64,000 bases of DNA from Pseudoips prasinana. Its lineage: Eukaryota > Arthropoda > Insecta > Lepidoptera > Nolidae. Positions 35,030-45,495 of the stretch are shown one piece after another. Below the pieces are notes generated by a model. That model ran no database searches, had not been told where the DNA came from, and was given only the letters and a program-made list of their open reading frames with translations. The stretch covers positions 17,670,001 through 17,734,000 of the forward strand of contig OX621237.1 in assembly GCA_951640165.1 (NCBI GenBank), written 5' to 3'. The number at the start of each line of letters is the position of its first letter. Positions within the stretch are counted from its first letter, which is position 1. A program made the position numbers and the translations under genes.

Positions 35030-35482
35030 TGAAGCAGTGAAAGCTTGCTTGATAAATTGTAATGTTAAAAATTGAGCTGTTTTTTCCAGCTGATAAGCAA
35101 CGTGGCTGTGATTCCCGAAAAAGGCAATGCTAGAGCCATCTTACCTTTTCTTCTATGTTCGACGATAATTGGCAGGTGGGTCTTTTCAGTCTCGGCTAGG
35201 GATTCTAAGAAAACCAGTTTCCATTGTTATTCCCAATTGTAAAATATGTTTCTTTGTTCTGTTTTAAAATTTATTTGAGTGGAGCTGTACTTCGCTCAGC
35301 AACGTAATTGCGATTCGTGCGAGATAGTCAGGTAGTGTTCGGAAAATATATGGGCCGCATTCAAGGAGTAGTCGATAGAAGAACCGACGGAGACACCCGC
35401 AAAGAACTATTAAAACTTTCGTCTGACGGATTACTGACATTCTAGGCACGAGTTGCATGTTAGGAGCGTAAGGGTTTGGTTG

Positions 35483-35605
35483 AATATGACTGCAGGTGTA
35501 GTGCAGCAGTTAGGATACCTTCCCGCCTAGGATAACTATTTGTGTGCCCCATAATTAGTTGTTCTTAGTCTGGGTGTACCTACGTTATGTACGGACAACA
35601 CAAAT
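35483..35605 (+). mobile_element. Worn tRNA-derived SINE (GTGGCGCAG family)
   Basis: GCAGGTGTAGTGCAGCAGTTAG and the downstream ACTATTTGTGTGCCCCATAA and TAGTCTGGGTGTACC follow the family at 32858, with mutations and loss of the B-box region. Confidence 0.45.
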
Positions 35606-35868
35606 TAACGGTAATTATATGGTTGTAATTTCCGTAATGCGGGCACAAAAAAGAGACAAAATAGCACACCTTCAAGGACCAGACACAACCTTTTTACGAT
35701 GATTTTGATTATCGCTGATACAGACACCCCTGAGAGTGTCGCCCCAGTGTTGATCCCCTTGAAGCAGCTGAAGTACCTCGCAAGTTACTTGACATGTAGC
35801 ATGCTCTACGCTATCAACAGTTTTAATAGGGGCAAGAAGTTGGCACTAATGCAGTATAATAATAATAA

Positions 35869-36108
35869 TATCTAGGGACAATGTGGCACAGATCATCCTA
35901 GCCCCAAACTAAGCAAAGCTTGTACTATGGGTACCAGGCGACGATATACATACTTATATAGATAGATAAATACTTAAATACATAGAAAACATCCATGACT
36001 CAGAAACAAATATTCGTGCTCATCACACAAATATTTGCACTTACCGGGTTTCGAACCCAGGACCACCAGCTTCGTAGGCAGGAGCACTACCAACTAGGCT
36101 ACGGTGAC
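35869..36108 (-). mobile_element. tRNA-derived SINE (CCTACGAAGCTGG family), full head
   Basis: The minus strand starts GTCACCGTAGCCTAGTTGGT (A-box), has CTGGTGGTCCTGGGTTCGAA (B-box), then GATGAGCACGAATATTTG, and ends in (ATT)n. It is the same family as 8042-8307, 14250-14491 and 21248-21462. Confidence 0.8.
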
Positions 36109-36642
36109 AGTGTACAGCAACAGTCAGTTAATCTTTATTAAAGAACCTTATTTCAATAACAATGGGAGATGAGTAAATCCATTTATTTTCAGTAGCTTAT
36201 TGATTTTATTTCATATAACATTTTTTGAAATCCGACTTCAATAAACAAAGCTTATATAAGTTAAGCTTAATTTAGCTTAACTTATAATAGTTAAAAATGA
36301 AAGGATGTACTTATCTCGCTTTGTTATTTAAATAAGGTTCTTAAAAGACTTATGAAAACAGCATGTTAATCAGTCATCATTTAGTAGTTTAGGAGATAAA
36401 GTATAAAATCGGTTTTATTTTGTTGTATTAATATTCTTTAATAGTCCAATCTCATTAGAAAATGGCATGTCAAGTGCACAGACATTTGGATTCTGTACTT
36501 ATAACCGAATCTTCTTAGGTCGCTACTCGATAATTCATATCTTAGGAGTACAACTTTAATTGCTGTTACCGACAGAGAGAACTATATATTTCTACGCTAC
36601 AGAAGTGGAGCAAAAGAGTGACATATACCCTACGATACAAAA

Positions 36643-36765
36643 CGACAAAATAAAATAGGGTCTCGTTTAAGCGCACTTTAGATATGGTATACAATATCTA
36701 AAGCGCGTTTTAAATATGGTATATATCTAACTCGCGCTTATGCGGGACACTATTTTATTCTGTCG
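36643..36765. mobile_element. Foldback (MITE-like) element
   Basis: Terminal inverted repeats of about 32 bp, CGACAAAATAAAATAGGGTC at the left and its near-complement ending GACACTATTTTATTCTGTCG at the right, enclose a second small inverted repeat around TATGGTATAC. There is no coding capacity. Confidence 0.65.
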
Positions 36766-36847
36766 CTTCTATTTTATCCTGTCAGATGCTTCATATGCAC
36801 AGTTAAAGTGCCTACAAATACGTTATTGTGTAAAAAGTTTTAGCATG

Positions 36848-37095
36848 ATGCTCTCATAGCCACTCACCACTCTTGCACTCACCAATCCGTAAGTAAATGG
36901 CGAAGTACATCACCGATGCACGCCATCACGTCATAGGTCACCTGTCAAAGTGGTTTAAATTCTGAACGTATCTGTGCTTCGGAGGGTACGTTTAGCATTC
37001 GGCCTCCATTGTTGTCCCTAGACAAAACTAGTTAAGCCATGTCAGAGGCCTACTGGGCGGCTTAAACGATTCTGATACTAGGGTAACTGTCCATA
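36848..37095 (-). repeat. Dispersed repeat (GCCGCCCAGTAGGCC family)
   Basis: On the minus strand this carries AAGCCGCCCAGTAGGCCTCT and, further on, AATTTAAACCACTTTGACAG and the CTTACGGATTGGTGAG region. These are shared with 5262-5992, 7890-8035 and 17205-17340. Confidence 0.55.
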
Positions 37096-37144
37096 AGATA
37101 ATAAAGGCATACGGCTCTGAACGGGCAATTTATTTGTTATTGCT

Positions 37145-37440
37145 GTGTGGCTGACAGCATAGAATGTCACCACCCATCTCATGCCGTGGGGGCCATAGAA
37201 ATCGACCCACCGAAAAATCTACCAGGCAATGAGCAGTAGCGTTTCTCTGCGTACTATGAGCACCAAACTGTGAAATTCTTGGGGGAGGTTCTTGTCTAGT
37301 AGTGAACAGTCGTCTAAAATAAAGATAATGAGGAGGTATAGATATATAGATAATACGTTAACTATTGTTTTCATAGGAAATTGGATTGACCCAATGTCTA
37401 CTACTGGACTAGAACCTCCCCCAAGAATTTGAAAGTTAAG
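37145..37440 (+). repeat. Dispersed LINE-tail-like repeat with an inverted partner
   Basis: It shares CTGACAGCATAGAATGTCAC with the repeat at 59685. AATTCTTGGGGGAGGTTCTT near 37275 recurs inverted near 37400-37425, so a short inverted repeat encloses about 100 bp. Confidence 0.45.
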
Positions 37441-37527
37441 AAATTTCTAATTATAATTAGAAGCTCCGTGGTCCAGTTGTGGCTTCATCAAGATTAACAA
37501 AACGCTTATATATACGCTTATATATTA

Positions 37528-37703
37528 GGGAAATTAATCCCTGTGTGGCGGGGTACTTTATAAACATATAATAGAAGGACACAAATTACATCCAGACTCA
37601 GAACAACTATTTATGTGTCACACAAATAGTTGTCCGGCGTGGGACTCGAACCCGCGACACGAATCGGCGAGGCGACTGTCTTAGCCGCTGCGCCACACGT
37701 GCA
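37528..37703 (-). mobile_element. tRNA-derived SINE (GTGGCGCAG family)
   Basis: The minus strand starts GCACGTGTGGCGCAGCGGCT (A-box), has CGGGTTCGAGTCCC (B-box), then ACAACTATTTGTGTGACACA and TGAGTCTGGATGTAATTTG, and ends near GTACCCCGCCACACAGGG. It is a good copy of the family. Confidence 0.75.
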
Positions 37704-38504
37704 AAGTTCAAAGCAAGTTTCAAATAAATAACGTAATGTTAGTTCATTGGCGTGCAACTAACTAAACTTTCAAATTCTTAATTCCGAGTATGGTGCTAAA
37801 TCTTTGTCTTAGTGAGGATAAAGATTAAGAATGTCTACAATAACACCCTGTGTTTTTATCGGGTCAACGAAATCTATTCATTTGTTCCAAGAATTTCTGA
37901 TACCAATATTATCGTAGGTACATTCAATAATTTGACTGCTTAGTAAATTGATCTGATTTTCTGTACCGTATCAGAATAATTAGATTACTCAGTAAGGTAA
38001 AGGGTACCGTTATGGAAGAGCGAACACCATCCAATTAAATGTAAGAAATTAACAAAACACAACGATATTTTTCATATTATTTTATTCATTCTTTTATAAT
38101 CATCAGAGTTGTACAACTAAATAATCACAGTTGAAACAAAACATATCTATATACGTAGGTATAATAATTAATGTCTAAATTAAACGCAAGTCGGTGTTTG
38201 CGAGATTTCGCCACTTTAGTATTTTGTACTGGGATTATGTGCTCTGCTGTCTATATAAGTGTACCGTGTAAGTGCTGCAGCGGCTTTGCGAACAATTGTG
38301 AATGCAGTGAGGAGTAACTTACTTTTAAAAAAAAAATACCATTCCATGCACGAAGCGCTTTCCCACTAGTAAAGAAACAAAGTCTAAAAGTAGTACTACA
38401 GTTTCAATAGTAAAAGTGCTTCTGGCTGCATTTTGGTTACGGCAGCTAATTTCAACATATATATTATATATGCACGAGTGTGTGCGCAAATGCACGTGCA
38501 GTCT

Positions 38505-38735
38505 TATAATACGATTCGGCCGGCTTTCTGACACGACCGGAGAGAGATCAGGCGCAAGACAATCATCTTCACCGATTCTCCACAGCACGGATGTACAACA
38601 CCGCCAATTTGCTTACTGAGGGCTGATACTAGGTTTTAGAAAAATCCCTACAACACTTTTTGACCCAACCCGGGATTCGAACCCAGAAAATATCTGCGGT
38701 TATTACTCTACCGGTCCAACAACTATGTTTAAACT
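38505..38735 (-). mobile_element. SINE-like repeat (GTCCCATCG family), truncated
   Basis: The minus strand has a head with GGGTTCGAATCCCGGGTTGG (B-box), then CTAAAACCTAGTATCAGCCC, and a tail with CCGGTCGTGTCAGAAAGCC. It is the same family as 28471-28714 and 20740-21090, cut off before the GTCCCATCG tail. Confidence 0.6.
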
Positions 38736-39964
38736 CTGTTTCAGAATGGGGTTGATTATGTTTAGCAAATTTTGAGCTATTTCATTACGATCTCTAGACG
38801 AACAATTATATCTAGTAAAATCTTTTATTTAATATTTTTGATCTATTATTTCACAATAGGTATATTTCTATTATGAATAAAGCTAAGCTTTGCTAAACAT
38901 AAAACCTTCGTACTTGGAACTGGGTGTAGGTAGGCCGCAGGAACTGTATCGATAATCACCTAGCTAATTAACATCTCTGTGCCGGCGAAACACTGTATAT
39001 TTTAGGAAAATTAACAATTGTAATACTATAATTTGACTATTCATTGCAAAAGCCATTGAGGTTTGTAACATCGTTGTAAGTACTTCCTTATTCTTATCTT
39101 AAACACAGTAACAATACAGTTTATAGAAATGTAGAGGTAGCCGACACAGCTTCCAACAACGAGTAAATTCAAGGTAGAATGAACATTGAAGTACACGCTT
39201 AGAGACAGCGTAGAGCTCTAGAAGGAAAATGAAACGTGAGTGCTGGTGTAGCGACACCGATTTCTCGAAAAAGAAAAGTATTGCTTTATAAAACAGTTCA
39301 AAAACTTACAATATACCGTTGTATAAGACAGAAATATAAAATCGGACCCAAATCTATAGTAATTCGTCTATATGTATGATACTGGCAGTGTAATGATATC
39401 GATAAAATAATAATAACTATGAACTCCTACTTACATGAATAGTAATTAACGAGAATTGCTTTAATATTGATGAAGGTACTTGAAGATTAATTATTTGTCT
39501 TTAGTGCAAACTAGGGGGTGAACTTACATTAGGTAAGTTAATAGAAGTCTATTTAAACCGAGTCTACAAAATCTTAGGCTTCAAACACATAATAAAATCA
39601 GTCATTTTAACACAATACAGTATTATTCTAAAATTTACACTGATTATAACACAAGATCGAAATGAGACAGTTTCTAGAACCATTTTATTATTATTATTAT
39701 TATATTTTACTATAAATTCTTAAAAATTAATTTATAAATTAATGACTTCTACGGGTTGTATCAACTATCTCACTTCGAAATCGATTGAAATAGTATTCTA
39801 GCACAACACTCTTAATAAGTTATTGATATTTTCCTAGGTGCGACTAAATTTATATGTTAACATACGAATAAATAAAGTGCAAACACTTAACTCTACCGTC
39901 ATTAGCTGCATCGATAATGCTAAGAAATTGGCACAGTCCCACTCATTAAAGCGCGCCTCTTGGC
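38736..39964. other. AT-rich intergenic stretch, nothing identified
   Basis: There is no coding potential and no repeat family recognised. A short (ATT)n run lies near 39684-39703. Confidence 0.5.
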
Positions 39965-40070
39965 AGTCACGGCCCGGTACTGTACGGCACGGCACAGCGC
40001 TGCGTACGGTACGGCACAGAACAGCGTACGTCACGGCACAGCACAGCGTACGGCACGGCCCGGCGTAGTG
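39965..40070. repeat. GC-rich minisatellite (TACGGCACGGCACAG-type)
   Basis: Irregular repeats of CGGTAC, CGGCACGGCACAGCG, CGTACGGTACGGCACAG, CGTACGTCACGGCACAG and CGTACGGCACGGC span about 105 bp. This is a GC-rich island in AT-rich DNA about 1 kb downstream of the CadN stop. Frames through it in both directions are open only because the unit lacks stops. Confidence 0.75.
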
Positions 40071-40538
40071 TCCTCAGCGCGGCTCGCACATCGACGCACA
40101 CATTCACACATCACTCTCGACGAATGTCGCTTACACTCACTCTCAGACATACTTATAGCTCACTTTCGCTCGTAAATACAGTCTGACACTCACACTCGCA
40201 AACTGAAAACTGTCGCGACCATGACTAAAATTAGTTACCTAACGTTACGAGTAGACCGTAGTCGTTTCCAAATATTCTATTTAACTAACACTACACGGAG
40301 ACATTAGGAGAGGAACACCGGTTACTGTACACTTCGCTTACAAGTTAAAGTTAAATTAATAGTTTCACGTTTAATTAAAATCGGGGCTAGTTGTTGCTAG
40401 AGTGTGTTACCGTATTTACAACCCCTTCGTTTAAATTTCACATAGTAATATCGAATGAGCATTACGTTATTCGACGTCCGAGTGGACAACCTCAAGTATT
40501 ATGTTATCTATCATTATTAAAATATAACATATTATTCT

Positions 40539-41085
40539 TTTATTCTATATCGATTTCTGCAGGAAGGCCGTCATTTTAAGTGATATCACGTAAAGCTGTG
40601 GACTTACAAAATACTCGTATAAATTATTCACATTTATAGCACACTATCTACAAACACCCACCGTTCAGGTTCACGTCCGGCCCTGCCGCAGAAATCCGTT
40701 TATTTCCGTAATTCCAATATAATTATATACTGACTCATAGTATGGCTAATCGAATAGAAACTTATATCAAATATTTGGTGAAGATGTATTTTAAACATTA
40801 TAAAAAACGACGCAATTAAATAGGTACCTTAAAAAACGATCACTTAAGCTAAACATATCGACTACAATAAATAAAGTCGTATAAAAATTGATAAGAATAC
40901 ATAGAGGTCGGCGTCGCGTCACAGAAGTGACGTCACGGTGACGAGGCGGCCGATCTCAGTTATATACAAAACGAAAGTCCGCGGACGCGACACGTCGCAA
41001 CGTCGCGTCGAGACAGCAGGGTACAGGCTCAGCGGGTATAGTGGTGGGAGACAATTGACTAAGTGAGCGGCGGGGAGCGGGGCGC
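40539..41085 (-). other. CadN: Probable N-cadherin 3' untranslated region
   Basis: The sequence downstream of the CadN stop starts GC-rich (about 40900-41085) and becomes AT-rich. No reading frame of interest is present. On the minus strand AATAAA signals occur at 40699-40704 and 40539-40544. The first is 382 bases after the stop and is the nearest candidate. The true mRNA end cannot be fixed from sequence, and fly CadN mRNAs can carry long 3' ends. Confidence 0.4.
40699..40704 (-). terminator. Candidate polyadenylation signal for N-cadherin
   Basis: AATAAA on the minus strand (TTTATT on the given strand), within GGAAATAAACGG, is the first canonical hexamer downstream of the CadN stop codon. 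It is one of several candidates; others lie near 40539 and 39680. Confidence 0.35.
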
Positions 41086-41189
41086 CTACAGCTGTTCGTC
41101 CAGGTCGGGTCCATACAGGTCAGCCAGCTTGTTGAACCGCGGGCCCCACGCACCCAGGTACTCGTACTCGTGCACCTCGTCGTCAGTAC
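41086..41189 (-). CDS. CadN: N-cadherin terminal exon with stop codon
   Basis: This is the last coding exon: 104 bp, starting after TATGTTAG with the last two bases of a Gly codon, then TDDEVHEYEYLGAWGPRFNK, LADLYG, PDLDEQL and TAG at 41086-41088. The LGAWGPRFNKLADLYG motif is the C-terminal beta-catenin-binding signature of classical cadherins. The C-terminus is short and acidic. The intron before it is only 188 bp. The exon and the following UTR are GC-rich compared with the surrounding DNA. Confidence 0.96.
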
Positions 41190-41377
41190 CTAACATACAA
41201 GCGTCGCATTACGATTTCGTATGAATTATTTATTCCAACGGGAAGACAGGATGGCGGCGCCTCGATTTTTCGCTTCATACATTGTGAATGAACTGCGGCG
41301 CCGTCATAAATTTTAAAACGAGACAGAAAGAATTAATTTTACGGAGGCTTGCAATGGTGCTGAGTCGCGATACTTAC

Positions 41378-41611
41378 CGGAGGCGAGCGAGGAGAGCGAG
41401 CCGGCGGTGCTGCCGCCACCCTCGTACGCGTAGTTGCGCAGGTCGTCGAAAGGTGGCGCGTTGGGGTCACTGTCGGCGCGCCGCTTGTGCTCTTCAATGA
41501 ACATGCCCACGTTAGTCTCTCCCGGCAGCGGTACGCCCACGCCCGGGGGTACACCCACGCCCACGCCTACACCCATAGGGCCCACACCGAGGCCCACACC
41601 CATCAGAGGAT
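41378..41611 (-). CDS. CadN: N-cadherin cytoplasmic tail exon with Gly-Val repeat
   Basis: This 234-bp exon (two bases, 77 codons, one base) starts after CTAATAG and ends CCG|GTAAGTA. It opens with [17 protein letters not shown] and further Gly-Val and Pro residues for about 30 residues, then the conserved [33 protein letters not shown] and [11 protein letters not shown]. The conserved part is the beta-catenin-binding region. The Gly-Val stretch comes from a degenerate GGTGTG-type hexanucleotide repeat and replaces a short methionine- and proline-containing linker in the fly protein as I remember it. It lies between the p120 and beta-catenin regions and is probably a flexible spacer. Confidence 0.95.
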
Positions 41612-42449
41612 CTATTAGAAAATACAACATTATTTCTCAAAACACTCCAAATTTATAGAACTCACATGCAGTGGCTCAGTTTCCTATTTCCAATAACCGA
41701 GGAAATTGCCAATGAATCAAAATATGTGTTTGGTTTCAGTATGTTTGTTTTTAAAGTCCAGAAATGTGAGGATATTAGATATTATGATTGCTCGGATATT
41801 GGCAACTATTTAAACGAATTCTAAATTAGGACTTTTATATGCTGCATTAGGGTACTTTCTTCAGTCAGATCATCTAAACGATTTTGTGTTCTATATCTTG
41901 GGTTTAAGTATGAGACCTCCAAGTCAACAATATTCCCTGGCACAAGAGTAGTACAATAAGTATTCAAGATTGATTTTCTGTCAAATTAAATATAATATTT
42001 ACATGTAACGTAATTACGTAACGAAATATTTTTTTTAATTAATATATTTTACTCTACTCTACATAGTTTTGGAAACAAATGGTTCCTGGCCAGTCTGAAA
42101 TATATTCTGTTGTACGGGATTGTGAACTTATCATCAAAATGCTAAAGTTTAAAGATAAAGGAAGTGTATCGAAGACAGATCGGAAGACGCAGCGTGGGCA
42201 GGCCCCTTACAAGATGGACCAATGATTTTGTGCGGGTCGCTGGAAACCGCTGAATGCGAATAGCGCAAGACCGGCAATTGTGGAGATCTTTTGGGGAGGT
42301 CTTTGTCCAGCAGTGGGCGTCTCTCAGCTGATATGATGATGATGATCTCTATGTATGTATGTTAGTATAGCGCTAGCGTGTTCAATGAGGTCCCTGGTTC
42401 AGCTTCTTCTGTAATTATTTGTTAATTCTCGGATTTATGAATCACTTAC
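41612..42449 (-). other. CadN: N-cadherin tail intron with LINE tail
   Basis: This 838-bp intron lies between two cytoplasmic-tail exons. Its right third contains a plus-strand RTE-type LINE tail (about 42165-42345). The remainder is AT-rich and featureless. Confidence 0.6.
42165..42345 (+). mobile_element. RTE-type LINE 3' tail
   Basis: The stretch from GATCGGAAGACGCAGCGTGG through ACAAGATGGACC, TGGAAACCGCTG and GGTCTTTGTCCAGCAGTGGG to a (GAT)n run matches the same family as the copy at 27528-27800. In that copy the translated frame gives the C-terminal KARR/GRRSV/TRWIDDL/AGNRWM string of lepidopteran RTE-like RT proteins. It is 5' truncated, which is typical of LINE insertion. Confidence 0.65.
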
Positions 42450-42653
42450 ATGGTAGCTTCGCAGGTGCATGATCAGGGAGTGGCCCGCCAATTGGTATCT
42501 GCAGTGGCGTGATGTCGAAGGCTGTCATGTCATCTTCGCCGCCACCTTCATCGTCGTAATTGATAATGTTCTCGCGGACGTCGTCATCGGGACCCGGGTA
42601 CTTGATGTGCGCTTCTCGCCGCCGGTTGTATACCACGAACACTAATACTAGGA
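42450..42653 (-). CDS. CadN: N-cadherin exon: second half of membrane helix and juxtamembrane tail
   Basis: This 204-bp exon starts after TTTGCCAG with the last two bases of a codon. It encodes LVLVFVVYNRRREAHIKYPG, then PDDDVRENIINYDDEGGGED and a proline-rich stretch ending HAPAKLP. It completes the membrane helix begun in either alternative EGF exon, follows with a positive stop-transfer RRR, and carries the acidic juxtamembrane region that in classical cadherins binds p120-catenin. The donor is T|GTAAGT. The first base pair of the junction differs by isoform, giving Ile from the proximal alternative exon and Val from the distal one. An upstream in-frame extension that looks open is intron, because it would bypass the EGF exons. 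Confidence 0.95.
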
Positions 42654-42839
42654 CTGGCAAACACGGAAAATTGTCAAAACAGGTAGAACACACGTAGGTT
42701 CCCAACACTACTACCACCAGTGATTTGAAAATGTTGTGTCTGTGAGTTACTAACAGTGCAAAACACAGACACAAAACTCAGATTTAGAAAGCACAGAACT
42801 GTTTTATATGGATCAAACAATGTATGTCTTATGAGGGGA

Positions 42840-42909
42840 TCAAACCCGAAAAACATCGACGCTAAGGTAGTAGCGAGGTTATTACTTTGACAACTGTGCC
42901 ACACGTGCT
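42840..42909 (-). mobile_element. Degenerate tRNA-derived SINE head (GTGGCGCAG family)
   Basis: The minus strand reads CACGTGTGGCACAG near 42909 and later the B-box-like GGGTTTGATCCC. This is a worn copy of the SINE family seen intact at 32858-33028, 37528-37703 and 44846-45004. Confidence 0.4.
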
Positions 42910-44845
42910 AGTTTAATAGAAACTTGTGTAAATATTTCACCTAAAATTTTCATAAAATTCAAGATTACTTTTTAACCGAAAACTATACAATACTTTATTT
43001 TTGTTTAATCCCTACTATAAGATTTCGGTGTTATGTATTCTACTCTACGTTATTACATGACTTTCATGAACTTGACATAAACTTTTGTAATGTAGCAAGT
43101 TAAACTGTGCATGACAATCATATTAAACGGATATAGTTATTTCGCTATAGATTATGTCAAAAGTTGCAACTTGAAACAAATCAACACATAAATCCGGCAA
43201 AGTTTTTGCCATTTTTGACGTCAATCATCTTTCAACATGAAAGTTCCAACATTAAATTAATATATTAACAACTTTTGCATGGTGTGACAGGCAAATATGT
43301 AGTACCAAAGCATGATTTCCGAGCGTAAATATACATATGAAAAATTAAAAACTCTATTGAATATCTTTTGAAAATAATGAACTGAAAAACTGTGCATGTC
43401 CCTTGTTAAATGAAATAGATATTACGAGTGGAGTGCCTGCTGCAGTTGTCTCAATTGATTCTATTCGTTTTGTAATAGTGATTCTAGTTCTTCTTGCTGC
43501 AGCTGTATCTAATAGGTAGCTCTTGTTAACAGAATAAATGTCAGCGCATAGTTTTTACAACAGTTTGTATTACGTTTTCTATTTAATGTACAGTATCTGT
43601 AAATAAGGAGTAGGTACTTCCAATGTGCTGAGATGGTAGGTACTTAAGTAATATATAAATATTAAATCATTGTTACAAAAATATTTTCCCAAATTTCAAA
43701 AACCAATACATTAATATTAAAAGAGTTGCTATATATTTTGTCGGTTCAGTGGTTCGGTCCAAATTTTAGCTTTTATTGACGCAATTATTTAAATGTGAGA
43801 TGAGAAAGATCAAGTTAAATTGTACTGTATAGATTTTTACATATGGTGTAACACACATTTCCTGGAAGTCTTTAATAAAGGTTATACCTATGCGCTTATA
43901 ACTATAGTTTCAAATTAGACAGTTCATTTCTCAATAATGTGCGCAGAAATTTAGTTCTTCGAATGAGTCATGCGACTCGCGACAAATTAAGCTCATAACT
44001 GTCTGCTTTTTATTTGGCTTTGCTATAACTTTCATTGTATCATGTCTAACGAAATCGATGAACATTGTTTCATGTATATATATTATGCTAATTTCAACCT
44101 TATTTAAATATTTGAAAGTTCGTTTTTGTTTCTGTTTAAATTTCTGTATACGTAAACCCTATAAAATATTCAAAAAGTATTCCACTTGGTTAATCTATAT
44201 CTTCTCGTAGCATCTCCAATACTAACAATGTATGCCAAGATTATATGTGTATTCGATTTGAATATCCCAAAATCCCTGCTACAAAGTGAGTTTGCGACTT
44301 TTCTGAGTCTGGTTTCGTTTCTCAGCGTAATTTTGTATTCAAAAAGCTCTCTAACATGAGTCTAATCAAAATCCTAATTCTAAGGGTTAAATAAACTAAC
44401 ACGTCATGAAAAAAGCTAATGATTGAATGTGAACTACTGCATCCAAATATTACTTTTTTAATTGTGTTGTTTTAAAGTGTATTTTAAGGTCAAACTTTTT
44501 TGCGGCGTAGTCTAGCTTCATATGTATGCAAAAACATACTCATTCGTTAGTAGTACTTTGCTGGCAAGAGACGCAATATTGCACCTCGGCGATCCCTATA
44601 GAAATTCTTTTTCATCTACTTAAATGGTATTTTACCATTTAAGACCATAATGATAATTCAATTGTATTTAATGATTCGAATCTACCTTAGTTGTTCCAAC
44701 GTGTAGGTACCACTGAAATAAACATAACAATCGTTTATTCGGCATATATACTATTAATTTTGAAATAGTTTTATTAAGAAGTTTATTCCAATATCCTGTT
44801 TTTTTCTTTAGAAAGACAACGCTCGCACTAGGTCAATTTATCGCT

Positions 44846-45004
44846 GTGCCGCAGGATACTTTACAAACATATAATTAACGGACACAAAGTACATCCAGAC
44901 TCAGTATAAGTATTCATGAGTCACAAAAATTGTTGAATTCCGTGGGAATCGAACCCGGGCACTAAGTGGCGAGGCGACTGTCTTAACCGCTGCGCCTCAC
45001 TTGC
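44846..45004 (-). mobile_element. tRNA-derived SINE (GTGGCGCAG family), intronic
   Basis: Read on the minus strand, the head GTGAGGCGCAGCGGTTAAGA is an A-box and GGGTTCGATTCCC is a B-box. The tail contains TGAGTCTGGATGTACTTTGT and ends near GTATCCTGCGGCACAG. It shares the whole body with 32858-33028 and 37528-37703. It lies in the N-cadherin intron in sense orientation. Confidence 0.7.
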
Positions 45005-45284
45005 AGTCAAAGTGATCTCTCTTATATTATTAAATTCAATAAGACATACGTTTGTAAATTGTCAAAGCTTAACATTCAATAATACACGTTGAACTTTATT
45101 TCTGATTAACCCGCTCTTTATAAGGGAGAGTAGGTTAGTTAAAGTAGAACTCTTGCTATCCGTAATATCTAGGATATGTTAGACCGGACGCAATATGACG
45201 AAAGATTGTCACCCCCTATAGCCAATTGCCCCATTTGTTACGAGTCTACTTTATTGATATATATAATACTGTATAGTAGCAGAG

Positions 45285-45495
45285 ACAGAAACAGAGCTCA
45301 TGCAGTCCTTAATGTCTCTCTCAGTACAACTCAGGCCTGTTACCCAGAGGGGTAGGCATAGACAACGAATTTCCATTTGTCTCGATCTATGGATACTATT
45401 ATATTCTTGATACATGCTCGCTGGTTTAAGGTACTTTTGATCTGGCCATTCTCCGATTTGGTCACAGAATGTTCTACGCGACATTAAGTGCAATT
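45285..45495 (-). repeat. Dispersed insect repeat in N-cadherin intron
   Basis: This contains the phrase GTTACCCAGAGGGGTAGGCA, followed by ATTTCCATTTGTCTCGATC. I recognise it as a common interspersed repeat in moth and butterfly genomes. Its class is uncertain. The 80-codon open frame here is not a gene. Confidence 0.4.

Noticed and set aside
42442..42774. Apparent 110-codon protein with its own start
   Set aside because: The upstream part is intron read-through; the true coding part starts at the acceptor at 42653 and joins the alternative EGF exons.
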